Positions 1 through 8,427 of a DNA stretch of 32,773 nt are shown here, piece by piece. Every line of letters begins with the position of its first letter. Within the stretch, counting starts at the first letter, position 1. Made by a program: the position numbers and the translations under genes. This DNA comes from Acidobacteriota bacterium (GTDB lineage: Bacteria > Acidobacteriota > UBA890 > WLXD01). The DNA lies in the NCBI GenBank assembly GCA_029263335.1, contig JAJCXS010000181.1, positions 1-32,773 on the forward strand. Direction: 5' to 3'. A model generated the notes under the pieces. It was not told the DNA's origin. It searched no databases and was given only the letters and a program-made list of their open reading frames with translations.

Positions 1-1234
1 CGTCGGTCAGCTCCTGCATGGCTTCGAGCCAGGCGCCATAGTCCTCGCGGCTCGCGCGTAGCGATGGCAATCCCCGTTTGGCGAAGCCCGCTGCCGCGGA
101 AGGAACAACCACGACGGATGCATCGGTATGTCGATTCCTGACCGCGCCGAAACCCTCCATGTTGCGCCGCTCGAGCGCTACGATGCCCTGGCGGTACCTC
201 GCATCCATGCGTACGGCGCTGTCGCTGCCAAGTGCGCGAATATGGGGCTCGTCGTAGTGGTGATAGCGGGTGACCGCGTCGAAGTAGCGCGCACGATAGC
301 GGCGATCGAAGGCGACCTCGGTATCGCCCGGGAAGATCGACTCGTCGCCCACCAGATACGGGTATGCCCCGAATGCCTCGGCGAACTCGTCGCGCGCGCG
401 GATCAGCGCGGCGCCGACCGCCGGCAGATCGCGGTCACTTGGTCCGAACGTATGCGAACCGTACAGGTACACGAGGGGACGCCCGTCGATGCGCAACAAG
501 CCCGACATGTTGTCTCCCGCCGCCTCGACCAGCCATTGCCCCATGCGGCGGAAGTCCTGCGCCAGCTTGGCGGCGTGAGGCTCGTTGCGAGCCATGTCGA
601 TGCGGCCGCTCGCCGCCAGGTTGATCTGGCTTTCGTACAGCAGTCCGACGCGGCGACGCGTGCGGTTGCTGGCGCTCAGGTAACCGCGCTCGTAGGCTCG
701 CAGCACCTCACGGTTATCGATCCAGGAAAGGACATCGGCACTGATGCCGAACTCCTCCTTCAGGGCGTTGAACTGCTCCTCCGTACGTCGGTCCGTGGAC
801 AGGTAGTCGCCGCCCACATAGCGGACCATCGGAGCTTCAGCTCGTCGTCGTCCGCGACCGTACCAGCCGTAGTGCCAGCACGCGGTAATCGGGCGTGGGG
901 GGAGCCGTGTGCCGAGTGCAGGCGCCAGCCGGTCGAAGTGGGCCAGGCGATCGCCGTCGACACGGCCTCGGCCGAGAAAATCGAGCCGGGCGTTCCAGTC
1001 GCGTTCTGGACGGGCGCGATGGCCGCGGGTCGCGCTGGGCGCGGCAGCGAGAAGCCGGCGGTCGCTTTCCGAAACGAACCCGTTACCGTCGATGTCGAAT
1101 GGCCAGGGAAACCGCGAGGGACGCTGCGGCAGGGCCATGGAGATGCGCGGTGCACCCAGCGCCAGTGCCCCCACCACGGCGTCGCGAATAGCTCGACGAC
1201 GAGAGATGTGGCGGGACCAGGCGCCTGAGCTCAC
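1..1234 (-). CDS. Tat-exported GH99-like glycoside hydrolase (3' end off window)
   Basis: This frame starts at GTG 1234 and stays open for 411 codons to the left edge, so the C-terminus is missing. Residues 11-28 look like a twin-arginine signal (SRRRAI then a hydrophobic stretch ending ALALGA). Residues 47-58 (DIDGNGFVSESD) match a 12-residue EF-hand/dockerin-type calcium loop, and a degenerate second copy lies near 85-96. The main domain begins with CWHYGWYG (119-126), then GGDYLSTD, FGISADVLSWID (162-173) and VGLLYES (196-202). This order resembles GH99/WbsX endo-mannosidase-like proteins, where an alpha/beta barrel opens with a YYxWY strand. The GTG overlaps the TGA of the upstream SGNH hydrolase gene (GTGA), so translation is probably coupled. 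Family assignment is by motif memory only; substrate and catalytic residues are not established. Confidence 0.72.
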   Translation of the reverse strand, partial: MSSGAWSRHISRRRAIRDAVVGALALGAPRISMALPQRPSRFPWPFDIDGNGFVSESDRRLLAAAPSATRGHRARPERDWNARLDFLGRGRVDGDRLAHFDRLAPALGTRLPPRPITACWHYGWYGRGRRRAEAPMVRYVGGDYLSTDRRTEEQFNALKEEFGISADVLSWIDNREVLRAYERGYLSASNRTRRRVGLLYESQINLAASGRIDMARNEPHAAKLAQDFRRMGQWLVEAAGDNMSGLLRIDGRPLVYLYGSHTFGPSDRDLPAVGAALIRARDEFAEAFGAYPYLVGDESIFPGDTEVAFDRRYRARYFDAVTRYHHYDEPHIRALGSDSAVRMDARYRQGIVALERRNMEGFGAVRNRHTDASVVVVPSAAAGFAKRGLPSLRASREDYGAWLEAMQELTD

Positions 1235-3051
1235 TGCCCGGGGCCGGGTCGAGCGCGGCGCTGTCGAGCAAGCTCTCGGGCCGCCGCGACTTCGTCGTCG
1301 TCGCCCTGCAGAATCGCCGCGAACAGCGGCTGCAGGCCCCGGAACCAGGTCGCGGCCATGTGGGCGTAGCCGGCAGGATTAGGATGAATCCGGTCAGAGT
1401 AGAGCTGATTCTGCTTGAAGAAGGCCCAGTACTGATCCACCAGAAGCGCCCCTTCCTGCTCCGCCAGCGGCGCGATGAGGTCGTTGTAGCCGGTGATGCG
1501 GGGGTTGATGCCGCCCAGGAACCCGGCGTTGGTTCGCGGTGTCACGGTGGAGATGATCGGTAGCCCACCGGCTGCGATCGTGTTCCTGATCATGGCCCGG
1601 AGATTGGTCTCGACGGTATTCTCATCGACGAGAACGGACGCGTCGTTGGCCCCTTCCATGATGAATGTGTACAGCTTGGGCGAAGTCGCGTTGAGTCCGG
1701 CCAGACGCCCGAGGCCCTCGGTGGTCGTTTCACCGCCCATGCCGGCGTTGGTCATGGAGATGAGCTTGCGGTTCAGGAAATCGGCGATGTATGTCGCCAG
1801 CGGGGCCGGGTAGCCTTCGGTAAGCGTGGGAACGCCGTTGTCGTCCGCCACGCCCTGGGTGATCGAGTCGCCGAAGGCACGGTAGGTGCCGGGCAGCGTC
1901 AGCGTTGCCGCGCTCACGACGGACCGTGCCGGCAGCGATGGAAGATCGAGATCAGCGCCCGGGTGCTGCGTGGCTTCGGAGCGGCGCAGCCGACCCACCG
2001 CGTACGCGCCTCCATCGGTAGAGGCCAGCAGGGTCTCGCCCTGCAGCGCCGCGCTCAGCCGAGAGGAGCCGACCTGGCCGATGTGCGCGGCGCTTTGCCA
2101 GCCCTGCGGGTTGCGCGCCGCTACGCGCAGCTCGAACGTTGTCGGCAAGACCGTTGCCCAGGCGATTGCGTCGCTCTCGCCGCCCAGTACCGAAGTTACG
2201 CCGGAGGCGCTGTTATCGAGGCGCTCCGCGGCGGCGAATGCTCCGTCCGGTAGTTCGTGGGTGGCGAACGGCTGGTACCCGGTGGGGGAGTAGCCGCCCC
2301 ACGACACCACCAGGCTGGCGGCGCGCCCGCGCCCGATATCGGGGAACTCGTCCGGTACGTCGTTGTTGGTGAGCGGCTCCGGCGATGACCAACCACGGTC
2401 CGATCGTCGGCTGATCCAGACCTCGGTATCGGTGCCGTCATAGGCGCTCCAGACGACGGCGGGCTGCTCGTGGGCATCCACCGCGATCGCCGGAACTCCC
2501 GGCGAGTCGCCAATGCTCGGGAGGCGCTCGGGGACGGACAGCCGGCGGCCGTCCCACTGTGCCGCCACGAGAAAACTCGTCCCGTTGGCATCTTCGCTGA
2601 CCCAGACCATCCAGGTCGTGCGTCGACCGGCGGCCACCGCGGGGTGGTGATCTGAAACGCCCGCATGTCGCAGCCGCCGTGCCGGCCGCCAGCCGGCGGT
2701 GCCACCACGCTGCGCCCATAGCTCGGCCCCATTCGCTCGCCAGCGGGCGGCTACGACCAGAAACTCGCCTTCCGGTAGGGCCACCATGCAGGGGGCGCCA
2801 TCGTCGCCTACCCCCGAGGGACCAAGCGGGCGGGCATCGCTGCCGGCGGGCAGACTCACCAGCACTCGCCTGCCGGCGGCTGTCGAGCCGGTGAGAGCTA
2901 CCGCGGGGACATCGCCGATCGCGGTGGCCGGTCGCAGTCCGGGCGCTGCGACGAGGTCGCGAAGCTGGCCCTGGCCGGCCGCGACAGAGAGAGCGGGCAG
3001 GCTCAGAACCAGGAGAAAGAAACAGTATGCAAACTTCCGCATCGTTTTCAT
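1231..3051 (-). CDS. Secreted SGNH/GDSL hydrolase with N-terminal propeller-like region
   Basis: 606 aa with a Sec signal peptide at residues 1-25 (MKTMRKFAYC then a hydrophobic core ending SVAA). Residues about 30-370 contain repeated W- and G-rich strands (for example WMVWVSEDANG, PAVVWSAYDG) that look like beta-propeller blades. The C-terminal part is a clear SGNH esterase domain: block I FGDSITQG (catalytic Ser395), block II glycine in NAGMGGETT (about 440), block III EGAND (Asn469), and block V DRIH (Asp553, His556). Such enzymes deacylate or deacetylate sugars, lipids or peptidoglycan outside the cytoplasm. Its stop overlaps the GTG of the GH99-like gene, so the pair probably acts on one glycan (inference). 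The ATG at 3051 is chosen for the signal peptide; the ribosome-binding site is weak. Confidence 0.88.
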   Translation of the reverse strand: MKTMRKFAYCFFLLVLSLPALSVAAGQGQLRDLVAAPGLRPATAIGDVPAVALTGSTAAGRRVLVSLPAGSDARPLGPSGVGDDGAPCMVALPEGEFLVVAARWRANGAELWAQRGGTAGWRPARRLRHAGVSDHHPAVAAGRRTTWMVWVSEDANGTSFLVAAQWDGRRLSVPERLPSIGDSPGVPAIAVDAHEQPAVVWSAYDGTDTEVWISRRSDRGWSSPEPLTNNDVPDEFPDIGRGRAASLVVSWGGYSPTGYQPFATHELPDGAFAAAERLDNSASGVTSVLGGESDAIAWATVLPTTFELRVAARNPQGWQSAAHIGQVGSSRLSAALQGETLLASTDGGAYAVGRLRRSEATQHPGADLDLPSLPARSVVSAATLTLPGTYRAFGDSITQGVADDNGVPTLTEGYPAPLATYIADFLNRKLISMTNAGMGGETTTEGLGRLAGLNATSPKLYTFIMEGANDASVLVDENTVETNLRAMIRNTIAAGGLPIISTVTPRTNAGFLGGINPRITGYNDLIAPLAEQEGALLVDQYWAFFKQNQLYSDRIHPNPAGYAHMAATWFRGLQPLFAAILQGDDDEVAAARELARQRRARPGPGQ

Positions 3052-3140
3052 GCTTTCGGTAGTCGAGTCATCACACGCGACAGCGAGCTGATGCCATCAT
3101 GCTAAAAACCTCCTCGCCGTGCGACAAGCTGGAGAATTCT

Positions 3141-3731
3141 ATGCCACTTCCGATAGCGCATTCACTCCTCGGCGGGGCGGTCTGCGTAGCCAGCGACCGT
3201 GATGGCGCTCTGGCGGGCTATCAGCGCTTCGCGATGGCTGTGGTTCTGGCCAACGGCGCCGATCTGGACTACCTGCCGGGCATGCTGGTGGGCGACCCGC
3301 ATCGCTTCCACCGTATGGCTGCCCATTCGCTCGGTGGCGCGCTTGTGGTCGCCTTGCTGGCGGCCTGGTTGGTGCGACACGGGTGGGTGCGTGCATGGCC
3401 GCTCCGACCCGGCTGGCCTTCGGGCGCCGGCGGCACCGCCCTGATCGTGGCACTGCTGTGGGCGAGCCATATCCTGCTCGACAGCCTCAACGCCGATCTT
3501 AGCGAACCGGTCGGGGTGATGATGTTCTGGCCGTTGTCGCAAATGTGGGTGCCGGCCCTGCCGTTGTTCTACAACGTCGACAAGATCTCCGGGCCGGCGT
3601 CGCCCCTGGCGTTCGCGCGCAGCCTGGTGACGGCGCACAACCTGCGCGCGGCGGCGCTCGAGGTAGCCGTCACCGGACCGTTGCTCGGCCTTACGATCTG
3701 GTGGCGGCAGGGGTGGCGCCGCCAGCGCTAG
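3141..3731 (+). CDS. YdjM/DUF457-type membrane-bound metal-dependent hydrolase
   Basis: 196 aa. ATG 3141 is preferred over an in-frame ATG at 3099 because GGAG (3131-3134) lies six bases upstream and the family begins with a PIAHS motif, seen here at residues 4-8. Putative metal ligands follow the family pattern: His7, ADLDY (Asp41, Asp43), HRFHR and AAHS (His54, His57, His62), and SHILLD (His110, Asp114). Several hydrophobic segments (about 62-78, 98-114, 125-145 and 172-186) indicate an inner-membrane protein. YdjM-family proteins are predicted hydrolases whose substrate is not generally known. The gene diverges from the SGNH hydrolase and converges on the S41 protease. Confidence 0.85.
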   Translation: MPLPIAHSLLGGAVCVASDRDGALAGYQRFAMAVVLANGADLDYLPGMLVGDPHRFHRMAAHSLGGALVVALLAAWLVRHGWVRAWPLRPGWPSGAGGTALIVALLWASHILLDSLNADLSEPVGVMMFWPLSQMWVPALPLFYNVDKISGPASPLAFARSLVTAHNLRAAALEVAVTGPLLGLTIWWRQGWRRQR

Positions 3732-3739
3732 GTAGCGCT
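3724..3739. terminator. Hairpin at convergent ydjM-like/S41 junction
   Basis: AGCGCT-AGGT-AGCGCT forms a 6-bp stem with a 4-base loop. It includes the plus-strand TAG stop and ends just before the minus-strand stop. Neither strand has a T-run after it, so it is at best a U-tract-less bidirectional terminator or an mRNA 3'-end hairpin. Confidence 0.35.
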
Positions 3740-3742
3740 TCG

Positions 3743-5362
3743 CTAGAGCCCGGCGGTGTCGGTCGGGCCGAGACTCAGCAGGTCGGCCGCCTGTGGCATC
3801 AGGCCCAGGGCGCCCCGTACCTGACCGTCGTGCTTCAGCAACACGATGCGCCCGGCTTCGAGGCCCCAGATGTTGGCCGCGACGTGAGCTGCAACATATT
3901 TGCGTAGGTCATCGCGTGCTGCGGTGACGGTCTCCTCGTCCAGCGGGACGCCTGCGGCGTCGAGTGTCGGGCGGATGCTGGGCCAGTTGAGAAAGTCGAT
4001 GAACTCGTCGAGCATCGCATCGTCGACCTCGAAGTCGTCGAGGTACTCGTCGAAGGTCGCCGGGATGGCCGCGGTGTTCTCGCCCACGTACCGCGTCGCA
4101 AACTGGAAGGTGTAGCGCCGGTTGTACAACCAGACGGCGAGTCCGGATGCCTGCGTGGGGTCCATCTCGACGTCGGGCATGATGCCTCCGCCGCCGTAAA
4201 CCTTGCGTCCGGCGGCTGTCTCGAACTCCGGCATGCCGTCATCGCGGGCTGCGTAGATCTCCTCCCAATCGGGCACCGAGTAGTCGGCGTCGTCGCCGCC
4301 CACATAGGGGCGCTGAATCAGGCGACCGCTGGGCGTGTAGTAGCGCGCGATGGTGAGGAACAGCGCCGAGCCATCGTTGAACTCGAACTGGTTCTGCACC
4401 AGCGCCTTGCCCCACGTGAGTTGCCCCACGACGAGCGCTCGATCCCAATCCTGCAGGGCTCCGGCGACGATCTCGGAGGCACTCGCCGAGTTGTGGTCGA
4501 CCAGGATGATCATCGGCACTCGAGCGTGCGTGTCGCGATCACTCGAGAAATTCTTGCCGTCGGCGTTGGGCGCCTTGCCGCGCGTTTCGACGATCTGTTT
4601 GCCACCCGCCAGGAACTTGTCGGTAATACGAATCGCCTGGCTCATCAGGCCGCCGCGGTTGCCGCGCAGGTCGAGCACGAAGGCATGCATGCCCTCGGCC
4701 TCGAACTCTTCGAGATAACGTTCGAGCTGGTCGGCGCCCTTTTCGGAGAAGGTGGTGAGCCACACGTAGCCGACACCCGGTTCGAGCATCGTGGCAGCCA
4801 GCACCGCGGGCACCTCGACCTCGTCGCGCGTGATGCTCACATCCCACTCTTCGTCCAGAGCCGGTCGCCGCACCGTCACGTCGACACGAGTTCCCTTGGG
4901 GCCGCGCAGCAGTTCGTAGATCTCGTCGTTGTCGAGCCCGATCGCACTCTTGCCGCGGATCTGCACGATTTGATCACCTGGCCGCAGGCCGAGCTTCTCC
5001 GACGGGCCGCCCTCGAGCGCATCGAGGACCGTCAGGATGCCGTCGAAGATATCGAACTGGATGCCAATGCCGTGATAGTCGCCCCGGTAGCGTTCACGCA
5101 GCGTCCGATACTCGTCGCTCGAATAGTAGTGCGAGTGAGGATCGAGATCGTCGAGCATGCCCTGGACGGCGTTCTGGAAAAGCTCGTCTGCCTCGACATC
5201 CTCGACGTAGTAGGCCTCGATGATGTCGAACATGCGGCTGAGCGTGTCCAGGCGCGCCGCCAGGCGCTGCGTCCGTGACGCGACCGCGGGCCCGGCGATG
5301 GCCGCGGCCACGACGACGCTGACGATGAGGGCGGACAGAAAACGCTTGCGACGGAGGCTCAT
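3743..5362 (-). CDS. S41 family C-terminal processing peptidase (CtpA/Prc type)
   Basis: 539 aa from ATG 5362; an in-frame ATG at 5404 adds 14 residues. The later start places a basic n-region (MSLRRKR) directly before a hydrophobic stretch ending AVA, a good signal peptide or anchor; neither start has a strong Shine-Dalgarno. A DPHSHYYSSDEY segment (about 74-85) precedes a PDZ domain (about 95-175, including LRPGDQIVQI). The protease core has DLRGNRGG (231-238), NSASASEI with nucleophile Ser294, and WGKALVQ with general base Lys319. The 25-residue Ser-Lys spacing matches the Prc/D1P dyad. It should cleave periplasmic proteins from the C-terminus. The tail beyond about residue 405 (roughly 130 aa) is acidic and helical and longer than the minimal CtpA core. 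It is probably monocistronic, between divergent and convergent neighbours. Confidence 0.93.
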   Translation of the reverse strand: MSLRRKRFLSALIVSVVVAAAIAGPAVASRTQRLAARLDTLSRMFDIIEAYYVEDVEADELFQNAVQGMLDDLDPHSHYYSSDEYRTLRERYRGDYHGIGIQFDIFDGILTVLDALEGGPSEKLGLRPGDQIVQIRGKSAIGLDNDEIYELLRGPKGTRVDVTVRRPALDEEWDVSITRDEVEVPAVLAATMLEPGVGYVWLTTFSEKGADQLERYLEEFEAEGMHAFVLDLRGNRGGLMSQAIRITDKFLAGGKQIVETRGKAPNADGKNFSSDRDTHARVPMIILVDHNSASASEIVAGALQDWDRALVVGQLTWGKALVQNQFEFNDGSALFLTIARYYTPSGRLIQRPYVGGDDADYSVPDWEEIYAARDDGMPEFETAAGRKVYGGGGIMPDVEMDPTQASGLAVWLYNRRYTFQFATRYVGENTAAIPATFDEYLDDFEVDDAMLDEFIDFLNWPSIRPTLDAAGVPLDEETVTAARDDLRKYVAAHVAANIWGLEAGRIVLLKHDGQVRGALGLMPQAADLLSLGPTDTAGL

Positions 5363-5548
5363 GTTGATCGAAGTTGCGACGGAAAGGGTTAGCCGTCCAG
5401 GCATTGTTACTGCGCCGCTACGCGAGCGACGAGCGCTACCCCTCTAAGATAGCTGACACGCGGAGGCACTTGCTAAGCCATTCCGTCGGATTCGCTACGA
5501 AAACCGTCGCGCCGGGTACGCGGCGACCCAGTCTCGAGGACAATCACG

Positions 5549-7297
5549 ATGAACACTCGCCGACAGATTCGCTGCTTCGTCATGGTCTCCGTGCTGTTAC
5601 TGGTTGCCGTCGTCGGTACGAGCGGGGCCGCGTTGCCACCTGCCGCAGACACGGTGCTGCGCAACGCCACGCTATGGACCGGCGTGGGAACCGGCACCGA
5701 AGTAGGCAGCGTTGCGCTGCTGCACGATCGCATCGTGGCGGTGGGCACCGACGCGGAGGTCAGCCAATGGATCGGGGAAGGCACCGAGGTCATCGATCTG
5801 AGCGCGGCGATGATCGTGCCGGGCTTCATCGACAACCACGTGCATTTCTCATCCGCGGCGCGCCTGTTGCTGGGCGTCAATCTGCTCGATGTCGACGACG
5901 TGGATTCTCTGGCCGCAGCAGTACGCGCAGCCGACGCGCGTATGCCGGAGGGAGCCTGGCTCGTGGGCGGCGATTGGAGCGCCTATCAGCGCTGGCCGCA
6001 GGGCGCCGAGCAGCCTCTTGAGGGCGATATCGAGCTGTTCGAGCCAAGCCGATCGATGGTTGACGGTTTCACGGCCGACCGGCCGATGCTCCTATCGCGT
6101 TTCGACCGGCAGGCGTGGTTCGCCAACGGCGCGGCACTGGCGGCGGCCGGGATCACCGACCAGGTGGTGGACCCGCCGGGTGGCGCTTTCGGCCGCGATC
6201 CGGAGGGACGGTTGACGGGAATGCTCTGGGGTTCCGCCACGGACTTGGTGCGCGAGGCGATACCCGAGCCGTCCCACGCGCAGCGGGTGGCGGAGACCCA
6301 TGCGGCGCTGCTGCGCGTTCGCGAGAACGGCGTTACCACCGTGCACGACATGTCGCCGAGCTATCAACTGCGGATCTATCAAGAGCTGCTGGCACGCGAC
6401 CAACTCACCGTGCGCGTGCACTACCGCCCCATGATTTCGGACTACAGACGGCTCGCCGATGTCGGGGTGATGTCGGGCTTCGGCGACGACTGGATCAAGC
6501 TCGGCGCGGTGAAAGGCCATATCGACGGCATCATGGGCAATTCGTCGGCTCTTTTTCAAGAGCCCTACGATCACCAGCCGGATTCGCGCGGTCGTCTTCG
6601 CGACGTGATGTTCCCCGAGGGCAACCTGCAGCGCTTGATGAACGAGGCTGATGCTGCCGGGCTGCAGATCACGGTGCACGCCATTGGCGACGCCGCCAAC
6701 GAGATGCTCCTCGACATGGTGGAGGACATGGTCGCAGCCAATGGCGAGCGGGACCGGAGATTCCGCGTTGTGCACGCGCAGGTTCTGCACCCGCGCGACA
6801 TCCCCCGCTTCCAGCAACTCGATCTGATCGCCGAGGTGCAGCCGTTCCACGCGATCGACGACATGCGCTGGATGGAGCAACGCATCGGCGACCGGTCTCA
6901 GGGTGCCTACAACTTCAAGAGTCTGCTCGACTCGGGCGCAACGCTATCGTTCGGATCCGATTGGCCGGGCACCAATGCCGCGTGGTACCCGATTTCGCCA
7001 GTGTTGGGCATCTACGCCGCGGTAACTCGCAAGACGGTGAACGGTACCCCCGAAGCGGGATGGTTCCCGGAAGAACGGGTGGGTGTCGAGGATGCTCTGC
7101 GCGCCTACACTGTGAACAACGCATTCGCCGGCTTCGAGGAGGCCGACAAGGGCACGCTGGAGGTCGGCAAGCTGGCCGACCTCACGGTGCTCGATCGCGA
7201 TCTGCTATCGATTCCCCCCGACGAGATCAAGGAGGCGCAGGTGCTCTACACGATCGTCAACGGTCGCATCGTCTTCGCTGCGGGGTCGGTGCGGTGA
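5549..7297 (+). CDS. Secreted YtcJ-type amidohydrolase (amidohydrolase family 3)
   Basis: 582 aa with a Sec signal at residues 1-28 (hydrophobic VMVSVLLLVAVV, then GAAL). Motifs in order match the YtcJ-like metal-dependent amidohydrolases: PGFIDNHVHF (metal pair His97 and His99), VKGHIDG with Lys322 as candidate carboxylated lysine, VHAIGD (His377), VVHAQ (His409) and FGSDWP (Asp471). The C-terminal GKLADLTVLDRD is the standard beta-sandwich return of the family. These enzymes hydrolyse amide or related C-N bonds; the substrate cannot be read from sequence. GAGGA about ten bases upstream supports the start. The next gene's GTG overlaps its TGA, so it is the first gene of a three-gene unit with two small membrane proteins. 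Confidence 0.92.
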   Translation: MNTRRQIRCFVMVSVLLLVAVVGTSGAALPPAADTVLRNATLWTGVGTGTEVGSVALLHDRIVAVGTDAEVSQWIGEGTEVIDLSAAMIVPGFIDNHVHFSSAARLLLGVNLLDVDDVDSLAAAVRAADARMPEGAWLVGGDWSAYQRWPQGAEQPLEGDIELFEPSRSMVDGFTADRPMLLSRFDRQAWFANGAALAAAGITDQVVDPPGGAFGRDPEGRLTGMLWGSATDLVREAIPEPSHAQRVAETHAALLRVRENGVTTVHDMSPSYQLRIYQELLARDQLTVRVHYRPMISDYRRLADVGVMSGFGDDWIKLGAVKGHIDGIMGNSSALFQEPYDHQPDSRGRLRDVMFPEGNLQRLMNEADAAGLQITVHAIGDAANEMLLDMVEDMVAANGERDRRFRVVHAQVLHPRDIPRFQQLDLIAEVQPFHAIDDMRWMEQRIGDRSQGAYNFKSLLDSGATLSFGSDWPGTNAAWYPISPVLGIYAAVTRKTVNGTPEAGWFPEERVGVEDALRAYTVNNAFAGFEEADKGTLEVGKLADLTVLDRDLLSIPPDEIKEAQVLYTIVNGRIVFAAGSVR

Positions 7298-7989
7298 CGG
7301 AAGACGGCATGGACGACGGTGGGGAAGACGTAGTCCCGGTAGATATCGAGAGACCCGAAGGACTGCGCGTCGGCGTGCCGTGGGAGCGCCCCACTCCCGG
7401 AATGTCGTTCGCCGGCCTGGTGCAGACCACGCGCCTGTTGCTGTTCACGCCGACCGATGCTTTTGGTCTGATGCGTGTGAACGGGACGATGACGGCGCCT
7501 CTTGTATACCTGGTGGTGCTCGGCACCGTCGGTACGTTCTTCGGACTGCTGTGGCAATCGTGGGCCCGCGCGATGCTCGGCTCCGTCGCCGGCGGCAACC
7601 TGCAGACGTTGGCCGTGGCCAACTCCTACGGGGTCATGAGCTTCGTGATCGCACCGTTCGTCATTCTGCTGATGGCGGTTGTTGCGACGGCTGTACACCA
7701 TCTATTTCTGCTCTTGTTGGGCGGCGCGCCGCGCCCGCCCGACGTCACCATGCGCGTCGTTTGCTACGCCTGGGGTGCCTCCTACGTATGGATGTTGATC
7801 CCGGCCTGTGGTGGCCTCGTGGCAACGGTCTGGGGCGCGGCGATGACGATTGCCGGACTTCGCCAAGCTCAGGGCGTGCCCGGCGGTCGGGCGGCGGCGG
7901 CCGTGGTGGTGCCCTATCTGATCGCCCTCTGCGGCTTGCTGGCGCTGTGGACCGTAATGGCGACCACCATGTTGGACTCGCTGCCGTGA
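7294..7989 (+). CDS. Yip1-family-like integral membrane protein
   Basis: 231 aa. GTG 7294 overlaps the amidohydrolase TGA (GTGA); an in-frame ATG at 7309 is the alternative. A hydrophilic acidic N-terminus (about 35 residues) is followed by TTRLLLFTPTDAFGLM and roughly five hydrophobic segments. These include a TAPLVYLVVLGTVGTFFGLLW-type helix (abbreviated), FVIAPFVILLMAVV, YVWMLIPACGGLV and PYLIALCGLLALW. The F-x-P-x-x-A-F pattern ahead of the helices, and the central VHHLFLLLLGG, are typical of bacterial Yip1-domain proteins. The role of these proteins in bacteria is unknown. Its place after the amidohydrolase and before a DUF2752 gene suggests co-expression only. Confidence 0.78.
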   Translation: MTEDGMDDGGEDVVPVDIERPEGLRVGVPWERPTPGMSFAGLVQTTRLLLFTPTDAFGLMRVNGTMTAPLVYLVVLGTVGTFFGLLWQSWARAMLGSVAGGNLQTLAVANSYGVMSFVIAPFVILLMAVVATAVHHLFLLLLGGAPRPPDVTMRVVCYAWGASYVWMLIPACGGLVATVWGAAMTIAGLRQAQGVPGGRAAAAVVVPYLIALCGLLALWTVMATTMLDSLP

Positions 7990-7999
7990 GCCGGTCCGA

Positions 8000-8413
8000 G
8001 TGAGGTCGCGATCAGTTGCCGGTTACCGGCTGGGGTCCGTCGAAATAGCGCTGGTGGGCGCGGTGGCTCTTGCCGGTATCGCGGTGGCACGTAGCCACGC
8101 GCTCTGGCGAGATCGGTTCCAGGTGGTGTGTCCAGCCTGGGCGGTTCTGGGAGTGCCGTGCCCGACCTGCGGAGCAACCCGGGCCGTTGTCGCGGTGATG
8201 CAGGGAGAGTTGTCGGTGGCGTTGGCCTGGAATCCTCTGGCCGCACTACTGGGAGTCGGGGCAGTGATCTCGGTGCCCTTCGTCGCGCTGGTTCTGGGCG
8301 GACGGATGACGGCGCCGCGCGTTCCCACGAGCCTGGGCACCGTGTCGCGAACGGCCATCATCGCCGTGTTCGTCGCCAACTGGCTGTATCTGCTGCGCTA
8401 CTTCGGCGGCTAG
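8000..8413 (+). CDS. DUF2752 family membrane protein
   Basis: 137 aa with a GTG start 10 bases after the Yip1-like stop. The diagnostic motif is CPAWAVLGVPCPTCGATRA (residues 44-62), in which the CPxCGxTR cluster characterises DUF2752. Hydrophobic helices flank it at about 13-30, 78-105 and 115-133. DUF2752 proteins are small inner-membrane proteins of unknown function; the cysteine pair suggests a metal or redox site (inference). Pairing of Yip1-like and DUF2752 genes supports this as the third cistron of the amidohydrolase unit. Confidence 0.88.
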   Translation: MRSRSVAGYRLGSVEIALVGAVALAGIAVARSHALWRDRFQVVCPAWAVLGVPCPTCGATRAVVAVMQGELSVALAWNPLAALLGVGAVISVPFVALVLGGRMTAPRVPTSLGTVSRTAIIAVFVANWLYLLRYFGG

Positions 8414-8427
8414 CGGGCCGCGCGAAG
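8401..8427. terminator. 10-bp hairpin at convergent DUF2752/M23 junction
   Basis: Arms CTTCGGCGGC (8401-8410) and GCCGC-g-CGAAG (8417-8427) pair over 10 bp with one bulged base; the loop TAGCGG holds the DUF2752 stop codon. It ends immediately before the minus-strand M23 stop. No T-run follows on either strand, so terminator function is inferred from position and stem strength. Confidence 0.5.

Noticed and set aside
128..1228. Long plus-strand open frame opposite the GH99-like gene
   Set aside because: It is a mirror of the minus-strand gene in high-GC DNA; its translation shows no domain, whereas the minus frame has ordered motifs and a coupled start.
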